A DNA stretch of 5,494 nucleotides from Candidatus Zhuqueibacterota bacterium. Its GTDB lineage: Bacteria > Zhuqueibacterota > Zhuqueibacteria > Thermofontimicrobiales > Thiofontviventaceae. The stretch spans positions 1 to 5,494 of the forward strand of contig WJJN01000554.1 of the NCBI GenBank assembly GCA_014729735.1. Direction: 5' to 3'. The notes under the pieces are model-generated. The model saw only the letters and a program-made list of their open reading frames with translations, did not search any database and was not told the DNA's origin. Shown one piece after another: positions 1 through 5,173 of this stretch; position 1 is the first letter of the stretch; every line of letters starts with the position of its first letter. The position numbers and the translations under genes were made by a program.

Positions 1-183
1 CACTTTGCTCTCAAACTGATCACTAACTACGAAAATTACCGGCAGAGCTCTCAGTCCTGTTTCATCGAGCATTTCCAGAAATATTTCCTGATCCGCCGGC
101 GGAAAACCGCAGACCAAAAGTCCGCGTGGTCCGTACAATGCATCATCCGAATCATTTACTTTTTTGAAACCACCTTCGCTCAT
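1..183 (-). CDS. DUF3783-like protein, N-terminal part (cut by window edge)
   Basis: Sixty-one codons are visible from an ATG to the left edge of the window, with no stop, so the C-terminus is missing. The protein is too short here for a firm family call. The pattern YGPRGLLVCGF (residues 17-27), then a helix (PPADQEIFLEMLDETG), then LPVIFVVSD resembles the beta-alpha-beta unit of DUF3783 proteins (PF12646) as I remember them. Those proteins often start with a YGPR-LLVCG segment and carry a second similar unit downstream. No function is known to me for this family, and no signal peptide or membrane segment is visible. A GGGGA Shine-Dalgarno-like stretch lies 4-5 bases before the ATG. The gene starts 22 bases after the stop of the PLP enzyme upstream, so the two are probably co-transcribed. 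The open frame is well supported; the family assignment is moderate. Confidence 0.6.
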   Translation of the reverse strand, partial: MSEGGFKKVNDSDDALYGPRGLLVCGFPPADQEIFLEMLDETGLRALPVIFVVSDQFESKV

Positions 184-187
184 TATT

Positions 188-192
188 TCCCC
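188..192 (-). promoter_or_regulatory. Ribosome binding site of the DUF3783-like gene
   Basis: On the minus strand, GGGGAAATA immediately precedes the ATG at 183-181. It fixes the start of a gene that otherwise runs off the window, and shows that the 22-base gap after the preceding gene holds an independent translation start. Confidence 0.5.
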
Positions 193-205
193 GAAAATTT
201 GATAT

Positions 206-1327
206 TTATAATCTCGAGATCTTGTTGCCCTGGATTGTCATATATTCATCATACAAATTGGCGGTCAAACAGCTATGTACCGGATAGATCAGGACCATAT
301 TGGCGATGCTCAACTGATCGAACATTTCATCATCCACTCGAATGATTCCATGTTCCTGAGAAAGAGCGACAACAGAAGCATTTTTGAGAATCGGTCCCAG
401 CCGACCATTTTCCAGCCAGGTCAAATATCCGAATATTTTTTCCCCTTTTTCGTCGATCAAAGATTCTTTGGAAAAATGAATCCCGCCGCCAAAGATCACC
501 AGTTCTCGGCGATCGGCATATTTTGCCACAATTGGACAGGCAACAGCCACTGCGATATTCTCCGCAGAGCACACCCCCAGATTTTCCTGCATCAGATCGA
601 AGAATACAAAATTGCCGGGTCTTATCTCATCGAGCCCGCTGAAATCATCCACTAGTGCGCACGACGGTGTATCACCTATGGAAATCTGGCATTCTGCCGA
701 ACGAAGACTGGTTTTTATTTTATCCAGACGCTGAACTGTCGTTCCATAAATATCCCTGATTTCCGAAGTGGATTTTGCTTGATATACATGACCGCTGTGC
801 GTCAATATTCCTTCGAATTCTAATAAATGACTGCGGCAAATTTTCTGATACAATTCCCGAATCGCCGGTTTCTTGTTCCATGCAATGCCGGCTCGTCCGT
901 AACCAACGTCAATTTTGATCCACACACCTACCGGATATTTCAACTGCTTTTCGAGAGCGGTTGCTACTGCCACTGAATCCAACATCAGATTTAGCTGCAG
1001 ATCACCTGCCATCATATTGATCTTTTCGATTTCCAAAATATTGACAGGAAAAGCGACGGTGATATTATTCCAATCATTCTCAGCAAAATATAAAGCCATA
1101 TCAAGCGAGGAGACCGTGATCTTTTCGACACCGAAATCCCGGAACCAGCTACCGATTTCCGCAGACTGATGCGTCTTGAAATGCGGTCGAAATACCACAC
1201 CTGATTTCCGGGCTTTGGATGCCATTTGCTCGATATTCGACAGCACCTTGTTCGAATCCAAAATAATACTTGGCTGAAAAATTTTCAGCGATTTCAAATG
1301 TTGTGATGTTTCTTTTATTTCAGACAT
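206..1327 (-). CDS. PLP-dependent D-serine dehydratase / D-threonine aldolase-like protein
   Basis: This is a 373-residue fold-type III PLP enzyme: an alanine racemase-like N-terminal barrel (about residues 17-250) followed by the D-serine dehydratase-like C-terminal domain. The RPHFKTHQS motif (residues 47-55) places the PLP Schiff-base lysine at K51. KIDVGYGRAGI (138-148), THSGHVY (176-182), SIGDTPS (216-222) and EIRPGNFVFFD (234-244) match the barrel strands and phosphate-binding region of this family. Near the C-terminus, SQEHG (323-327) and PVHSC (349-353) give H351 and C353, the His-X-Cys zinc pair known from eukaryotic-type D-serine dehydratase; D-threonine aldolases usually have His-X-Asp. 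Family chemistry is Zn/PLP-dependent cleavage or dehydration of D-3-hydroxy amino acids in the cytosol; the exact substrate cannot be read from sequence. The length is normal and the protein is intact. The ATG is preceded by AGAAGAGAAT, a weak ribosome site. It follows pepD but is separated from it by a terminator. Confidence 0.88.
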   Translation of the reverse strand: MSEIKETSQHLKSLKIFQPSIILDSNKVLSNIEQMASKARKSGVVFRPHFKTHQSAEIGSWFRDFGVEKITVSSLDMALYFAENDWNNITVAFPVNILEIEKINMMAGDLQLNLMLDSVAVATALEKQLKYPVGVWIKIDVGYGRAGIAWNKKPAIRELYQKICRSHLLEFEGILTHSGHVYQAKSTSEIRDIYGTTVQRLDKIKTSLRSAECQISIGDTPSCALVDDFSGLDEIRPGNFVFFDLMQENLGVCSAENIAVAVACPIVAKYADRRELVIFGGGIHFSKESLIDEKGEKIFGYLTWLENGRLGPILKNASVVALSQEHGIIRVDDEMFDQLSIANMVLIYPVHSCLTANLYDEYMTIQGNKISRL

Positions 1328-1350
1328 ATTCTCTTCTGATTCAGTTATGA

Positions 1351-1390
1351 ATAAAAGGTCGAAGCCGCGAATTTCGCGTTTCCGACCTTT
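1351..1390 (-). terminator. Rho-independent terminator after pepD
   Basis: Read on the minus strand, the arms AAAGGTCG and CGACCTTT (1390-1383 and 1361-1354) enclose an inner GC-rich stem, CGCGAA against TTCGCG, closed by a tiny AT loop. A few mismatches and a G-U pair lie between the two stem blocks. The outer stem runs straight into CCTTTTATT, a modest U-tract on the minus-strand transcript. It starts 21 bases after the pepD stop, so it most likely ends the yheT-pepD transcript. The A-rich opposite arm could let it work in the other direction too, but no plus-strand gene is present to need it. Confidence 0.85.
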
Positions 1391-1411
1391 GTCAATGTTT
1401 TAATAAAATTC

Positions 1412-2866
1412 CTATTTCATGGTTTTCAATAATTCGACAATAAAATCCCATACTTTACCGATGGCTGGTATGCTGATTTTCTCATCGGGACTGTGGGGAT
1501 ATTTCAAATCCGGTCCGATGGAAATCATGTCCATTCCCGGATATTTATCGCCGATAATTCCGCACTCCAGTCCTGCATGGATCACTTCGACCACCGGTTT
1601 TTTATTGTACAGTTGTTCATACAACTTCGTGCTTTTTGCCAGCAACTCGGATTCCATATTTGGCTGCCACGGCGGATAGCCATCGCCGCTTTTCGCATCA
1701 CCGCCGGCTAATTTTGCCAGCGACTCGATACGAGACGTGTGTTCCTGTAATTTGGACACAACTGAGCTGCGCTGGCTGGAAAGCACCTTCAGTTTGCCAT
1801 CTTCGATACTGATGTTCGCGAAATTGTTCGATGTTTCCACCAATCCTTCGATATCCGGTGACATCGCTGCCACGCCGTGCAGCATTGCCAGCGTAAATTG
1901 AATGATAGCAATCGTCGAATCGGTCGTCAGCACTTTTGAAACACTTTCATTGCTTTCTTCGATGGAGACTTTCAGATCAGGATCTGTTTTTTGAAATTCG
2001 CTGTTAAATGTTTTGGAGTATTCGTTAATAATTTTTTCAGCGCTGCTGAATTCACCGGATGGTAATGCGACCACAGCCGTAGCATCTCTGGGAATGGCGT
2101 TATGTGCGCTACCGCCCTTGATATCGACGATCCGCAGATCGATACCATCTTTGCGCACCTGGTGCAATGCCCTGCCCAGAATACGAATTGCATTCGCCTT
2201 GCCCATGCCGATATCGATTCCCGAATGTCCGCCCTTCATTCCTCCGGCAGTCACTTTGTATGTTTTATAACCATTTGGCATGCTCTCATTTTTTAGTGGG
2301 ACTGAAAGGTAAGTATTGATGCCGCCGGCACAACCCACCGTGAACACACCTTCATCCTCTGAATCGACATTGATAAGGATTCTGCCGTCCAGAAAATCCG
2401 ACTCCAGCTTATTTGCGCCGGTTAATCCGGTTTCTTCATCTACTGTAAACAGCAATTCCAGCGGTGGATGCGCCACGTCTTTATCCAGTGCCATTGCCAT
2501 CGCCATGGCAATCGCGATGCCGTTATCCGCACCGAGCGTGGTTTTGTCTGCCGTCAGCCAGTCGCCATCATAAACCAGCTTTATCGGGTCTTTGGTAAAA
2601 TCATGGTCCGAGTCAGGTGTTTTCTCGCACACCATATCCATATGCCCCTGAATAATGACAGCCGGCGAATTTTCATATCCCGGCGATCCAGGAACTTTAA
2701 TCACCAGATTATCAACTTTATCTCTCTTTGCTTCGAAATTGTTTTCCTCAGCCCACTGACTCAGCCAGTTTGCAATTTTCTCCTCATTCTTTGAACAACG
2801 CGGGATTTTGGTGATTTCCTCAAACCACTTCAGTACTTCTTTGGTTTTTTCATGTTCAACTTTCAT
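1412..2866 (-). CDS. pepD: Cytosol non-specific dipeptidase / aminoacyl-histidine dipeptidase (M20C)
   Basis: This 484-residue protein is a full-length M20C metallopeptidase close in layout to E. coli PepD, a cytosolic di-zinc enzyme that hydrolyses dipeptides, including X-His, in peptide turnover. The metal and catalytic residues can all be seen: H75 and D77 in QGHMDMV, bridging D114 in TTLGADNG, general base E144 and ligand E145 in TVDEETG, D168 in NVDSEDEG, and H458 in KYPHSPDE. The dimerisation (lid) domain is roughly residues 190-390, with GGMKGGHSG (208-216) and SAHNAIPRD (253-261). HDFTKDPI (88-95) is a further PepD signature. No signal peptide is present, as expected for a cytosolic enzyme. 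The start is fixed by AAGGAG six bases before the ATG. It lies 46 bases after yheT, probably in the same transcript, and is followed by a strong terminator. Residues 117-127 are an unusual alternating Ala/Ile/Met run. Confidence 0.96.
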   Translation of the reverse strand: MKVEHEKTKEVLKWFEEITKIPRCSKNEEKIANWLSQWAEENNFEAKRDKVDNLVIKVPGSPGYENSPAVIIQGHMDMVCEKTPDSDHDFTKDPIKLVYDGDWLTADKTTLGADNGIAIAMAMAMALDKDVAHPPLELLFTVDEETGLTGANKLESDFLDGRILINVDSEDEGVFTVGCAGGINTYLSVPLKNESMPNGYKTYKVTAGGMKGGHSGIDIGMGKANAIRILGRALHQVRKDGIDLRIVDIKGGSAHNAIPRDATAVVALPSGEFSSAEKIINEYSKTFNSEFQKTDPDLKVSIEESNESVSKVLTTDSTIAIIQFTLAMLHGVAAMSPDIEGLVETSNNFANISIEDGKLKVLSSQRSSVVSKLQEHTSRIESLAKLAGGDAKSGDGYPPWQPNMESELLAKSTKLYEQLYNKKPVVEVIHAGLECGIIGDKYPGMDMISIGPDLKYPHSPDEKISIPAIGKVWDFIVELLKTMK

Positions 2867-2872
2867 TCGACA

Positions 2873-2878
2873 CTCCTT
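2873..2878 (-). promoter_or_regulatory. Strong ribosome binding site of pepD
   Basis: AAGGAG lies on the minus strand six bases before the ATG of pepD (TGTCGA spacer). It is the best-formed Shine-Dalgarno in the window at normal spacing and decides the pepD start. The 46-base gap to yheT shows no convincing promoter, only AT-rich sequence. Confidence 0.8.
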
Positions 2879-2912
2879 ACTTTTGATTAAATTTATTTCA
2901 AATAACGCTTGT

Positions 2913-3896
2913 TTAATTCATGGTGAATTCTTCTATAAATTGCACTGCACGCTTTTCAGACCAATATAATTTTTGCCGGTTGAATTCGACAAATCCCACA
3001 TGACCGCCGTGTGCCGGTATTTCCAATCGGATATTATCATTCCGGGCTGCTTCTTCAGTAGGAAAACATTCTGCCCCGAGAAAAGGATCGTTTTGTGCAC
3101 TAATAATCAGGGTGGGAATTTTTATGGATGGAATGAATTGCCTGCTGCTGCATTTACGCCAGTAATCTTCGGCATTTTTGAAACCATGTATCGGTGCGGT
3201 GTATCGGTCATCGAAGTCTTTGAAATTTTTTATATGATGAAAATCATCGTCATTGATATCATCCGGCATCAATTCCATTTTTGCTTTTATTTTTTGATGC
3301 AGCATATTTAGAAATCGTTTCATATAAATCCGGTTTTTGAATTTCGCCAGTTCAGCGGAGCTGGATTTTAAGTCGCAGGGTACGGAAAACACTGCCGCGG
3401 CTTTTAACGCGGATCGAACAGCAGCAGCCTGCTGCCCCAGATAGAGCAACGTTAAATTTCCGCCCATAGAGAAACCGATCAGCGCAATCATCGGATAAGA
3501 ATACGAATTCAGGGCATGTTCGATCACCAGATGCAAATCATCGGTCACGCCATTATGATAGGATCGGAGCAATCGATTCGGCTCACCGCTGCATGAACGG
3601 TAATTCCACGCCAGCACATCCCAGCCGTTGGTATTGAGGGCTTTCGCCATGCCAACCACATACGCGCGATGCGAATTTCCTTCCAGTCCGTGTGAAATGA
3701 TCGCCAGTCTTTCATTACCCCGCCGAGACCAGTCGAGATCGAGAAAATCTTCATCCGGCGTTTCGATGCGTTGCCGACGATAAAAACCAGCATCCAGTTT
3801 TCTGAACAAAGACGGATAAATCGACTGCAAATGTCCGTTTCTCAAAAGCAATGGTGGATGATACGAATTTTTAGTCCGATATTCTGATCTTCTCAT
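2913..3896 (-). CDS. yheT: YheT-family alpha/beta hydrolase
   Basis: This 327-residue protein is a predicted alpha/beta-hydrolase of the YheT/ABHD1-3 family (COG0429). YheT has no firmly established substrate; related eukaryotic members are lipases/esterases. The family N-terminus NGHLQSIYPSLFR (20-32) is present. HGLEGNSH (69-76) is the oxyanion-side loop, and GFSMGGN (141-147) holds the nucleophile S143. SAQNDPF (266-272) supplies the acid D270, and HGGHVGF (296-302) the histidine H299, so the triad is complete. Around 190-250 there is a charged, helical lid-like insert. No signal peptide or membrane span is seen. The ATG used is the only good one: the next in-frame Met is residue 83, inside the core fold. 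It has no clear Shine-Dalgarno; CCCATATATTC precedes it. Neighbours are yciH 98 bases upstream and pepD 46 bases downstream. The gene is intact. Family assignment is sure; substrate unknown. Confidence 0.93.
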   Translation of the reverse strand: MRRSEYRTKNSYHPPLLLRNGHLQSIYPSLFRKLDAGFYRRQRIETPDEDFLDLDWSRRGNERLAIISHGLEGNSHRAYVVGMAKALNTNGWDVLAWNYRSCSGEPNRLLRSYHNGVTDDLHLVIEHALNSYSYPMIALIGFSMGGNLTLLYLGQQAAAVRSALKAAAVFSVPCDLKSSSAELAKFKNRIYMKRFLNMLHQKIKAKMELMPDDINDDDFHHIKNFKDFDDRYTAPIHGFKNAEDYWRKCSSRQFIPSIKIPTLIISAQNDPFLGAECFPTEEAARNDNIRLEIPAHGGHVGFVEFNRQKLYWSEKRAVQFIEEFTMN

Positions 3897-3919
3897 GAAT
3901 ATATGGGCGATAGTATTAA

Positions 3920-3948
3920 TTTATATGAATATAACAAAAAGGGAGCAA
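3920..3948 (-). promoter_or_regulatory. Possible sigma-70-type promoter for yheT-pepD
   Basis: In the 98-base AT-rich gap between yciH and yheT, the minus strand has TTGCTC (3948-3943), a 17-base spacer, and TATAAA (3925-3920). The -10 box matches five of six consensus positions, while the -35 box matches only the TTG. A start about seven bases on would leave a leader of under 20 bases before the yheT ATG, fitting the lack of a Shine-Dalgarno there. AT-rich DNA produces such matches easily, so this is tentative. Confidence 0.35.
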
Positions 3949-3994
3949 ATAACAAAGAAAAAAATGCCGTCAGTTCAAGATTTTTAAGCAGCGA

Positions 3995-4345
3995 CTAACC
4001 ACCCGCTTTTTTCACCTTAAAACCTCGACGCTGGAGCTCACTGACGATCTTATCCCGCTGATCACCCTGAATAATAATAATCCCGTCTTTTACAGAACCA
4101 CCACTGCCACAGGAACGCTTCAGTGCTGTTGCCAGTTTTTTCAAATTATCATGCACATCCCCTGCGCCGGAAATTATGGTCACAGTCTTTCCCTTGCGAC
4201 CCTTCACTTCCCGCTGAACGCGAATGATTCCATCGCCGGAAGGCGCTGATTTTATTTTCTTACAAACACATTCTGCAACCGGTTTGTTGCATTCGGGGCA
4301 CATCTTGCCTGAGTCTGTGGAATAAACTAATCGGGAATTTTTCAC
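3995..4345 (-). CDS. yciH: SUI1/eIF1-family translation factor YciH with N-terminal cysteine motif
   Basis: This 116-residue protein is the bacterial homologue of eIF1/SUI1, represented in E. coli by YciH. eIF1 binds the small subunit near the P site and raises start-codon fidelity; YciH is thought to act similarly on 30S initiation complexes. The opening NSRLVYSTDSGK (3-14) matches E. coli YciH closely. The SUI1 domain covers about 37-116, with VQREVKGRKGKTVT (43-56), CGSGGSVKDG (79-88), IQGDQRD (92-98) and the terminal KVKKAGG. Between them is CPECNKPVAECVC (16-28), a four-cysteine zinc-ribbon-like insert that E. coli YciH lacks. The start codon is GTG. It is chosen because the conserved NSRLVYST begins two codons later and GAGAGG lies at good spacing; the only other start, Met15, would cut that segment off. 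It sits 50 bases after rsmE, probably co-transcribed. Confidence 0.94.
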   Translation of the reverse strand: MKNSRLVYSTDSGKMCPECNKPVAECVCKKIKSAPSGDGIIRVQREVKGRKGKTVTIISGAGDVHDNLKKLATALKRSCGSGGSVKDGIIIIQGDQRDKIVSELQRRGFKVKKAGG

Positions 4346-4349
4346 TATT

Positions 4350-4355
4350 ACCTCT
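4350..4355 (-). promoter_or_regulatory. Ribosome binding site selecting the GTG start of yciH
   Basis: On the minus strand, GAGAGGTAATA directly precedes the GTG at 4345-4343. The AGAGGT core at about four to five bases of spacing supports the GTG over the internal ATG at codon 15. An in-frame TAG 12 codons upstream limits how far the frame could extend. Confidence 0.6.
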
Positions 4356-4395
4356 CGTTGGTTATCATCCGGTTTCTACAAAGAGATCATATCGA

Positions 4396-5106
4396 TCAAA
4401 ACAGCCGGGATAGACCGGCAACAACGGCATTTTCAACTCGCAGAATTCTTTTGCCTAAATGAACGGGCTTGAATCCGGTCGCGATAATTTTATCCGTTTC
4501 GTACGGGATAAATCCACCCTCCGGTCCCATTGCCAGCGTGACCTGTTGATTCATATCATAAGGACAGGCATCTTCCGCTCCGGGATCAGCTATCAGCGGC
4601 AACGAATTTTTCATGATCTCCGGAACTTCATCTTCAAAAAACGGCTTGAATTGCTTTCGAAGTTCAACCTGCGGCAGAACCGTATCTTTTGCCTGTTCCA
4701 GTCCGGGCGTTAAATATTTTTCCATTTTTCCCGGATCAAGAATGGGTGCCTGCCAAAAACTCTTTTCCACACGATATGAATTGAACAAATACAACTTTTT
4801 CACACCCATTGAGCTTATCGCAAATAAAATACGCTTCAACATTTTTGGTCTTGGCAATGCCAACAGCAAAGTCACAGGGATCGGCGGCGGCGGGTCTTCT
4901 GTCAGGCGGACTTTCATCATCAATTCGGATTTGCTTTTATAGATCACATTGCCGCTACCCATTTTCCCATTCAATAATCCAACTTTCAATTTATCGCCCA
5001 CTTGTACCCGATGTACATACAACATATGCTTCAATCGGCGATCATCGATCCGCACTTCATGCGTTCCGTTGATAAAATCTTTTTCAAATAATAAGATTAA
5101 ATTCAT
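4396..5106 (-). CDS. rsmE: 16S rRNA (uracil-1498-N3)-methyltransferase, RsmE family
   Basis: This 236-residue SPOUT methyltransferase uses S-adenosylmethionine to methylate N3 of U1498 in helix 44 of 16S rRNA, on assembled 30S subunits. The N-terminal PUA-like RNA-binding domain is about residues 1-70 (RRLKHMLYVHRVQVGDKLKV, 23-42, is typical). The SPOUT domain follows from about 75, with the trefoil-knot SAM-binding motifs AMGPEGGF (192-199) and HLGKRILRVENA (216-227). Length is normal and the protein is complete. LPRPKMLKR (84-92), NSYRVEKSFWQ (109-119) and LEQAKDTVLPQVELR (136-150) differ from E. coli RsmE and suggest the branch of the family I recall from various other proteobacteria. The ATG is the only in-frame start: an in-frame TAA lies upstream. 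A good Shine-Dalgarno is not at normal spacing; AAAGGAG lies 27 bases upstream, in front of a short leader ORF. Stop is 50 bases before yciH. Confidence 0.95.
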   Translation of the reverse strand: MNLILLFEKDFINGTHEVRIDDRRLKHMLYVHRVQVGDKLKVGLLNGKMGSGNVIYKSKSELMMKVRLTEDPPPPIPVTLLLALPRPKMLKRILFAISSMGVKKLYLFNSYRVEKSFWQAPILDPGKMEKYLTPGLEQAKDTVLPQVELRKQFKPFFEDEVPEIMKNSLPLIADPGAEDACPYDMNQQVTLAMGPEGGFIPYETDKIIATGFKPVHLGKRILRVENAVVAGLSRLF

Positions 5107-5132
5107 AGTGTCACTAATAATTTACGTTTCAT
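5103..5132 (-). CDS. Possible nine-codon leader ORF overlapping the rsmE start
   Basis: On the minus strand an ATG follows AAAGGAG and opens the frame MKRKLLVTL, ending in a TGA that overlaps the rsmE ATG (ATGA). The arrangement is that of a translationally coupled upstream ORF. Against it, the Shine-Dalgarno is only one base from this ATG, too close for efficient initiation, and nine codons can occur by chance. rsmE itself has no Shine-Dalgarno at normal distance, which is why the ORF is listed. The peptide is basic and hydrophobic, and I know of no family for it. Confidence 0.3.
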   Translation of the reverse strand: MKRKLLVTL

Positions 5133-5133
5133 A

Positions 5134-5140
5134 CTCCTTT
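5134..5140 (-). promoter_or_regulatory. Oddly placed Shine-Dalgarno upstream of rsmE
   Basis: AAAGGAG on the minus strand is a near-perfect anti-16S match, but it lies 27 bases before the rsmE ATG and one base before the ATG of the short leader ORF. It is therefore too far from one start and too near the other. It may load ribosomes that reach rsmE by re-initiation or sliding. Confidence 0.5.
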
Positions 5141-5173
5141 CAAATTATGTTACAATTTCAACGTGCGGATTGT

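Noticed and set aside
275..655. Plus-strand open frame of 126 codons antisense to the PLP enzyme
   Set aside because: It lies fully inside a well-supported minus-strand gene, shows no recognisable motif, and is a composition shadow. The same holds for plus-strand frames at 2468-2794, 2973-3311 and 4613-4942.
2867..2912. TTATTT-G-AAATAA inverted repeat between yheT and pepD
   Set aside because: Arms are six A/T bases with a one-base centre in AT-rich DNA; it is expected by chance and has no U-tract or operator-like features.
3955..3990. Run of seven T on the minus strand after yciH (GGCATTTTTTTC) as a terminator
   Set aside because: I could find only a four-pair imperfect stem before it (GCTG with CGGC), too weak to call. 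A real terminator here cannot be excluded.
4404..4419. GCCGG/CCGGC hairpin at the end of rsmE, followed by TGTTTTGA
   Set aside because: The stem is only five base pairs, lies inside the last codons and has only a four-base T-run; yciH follows closely, so termination there is unlikely.
5141..5173. Promoter for rsmE in the gap after the kinase (CATAAT or TAACAT as -10 box)
   Set aside because: No -35 box at 16-18 bases goes with either. A CATAAT-driven start would fall inside the Shine-Dalgarno.
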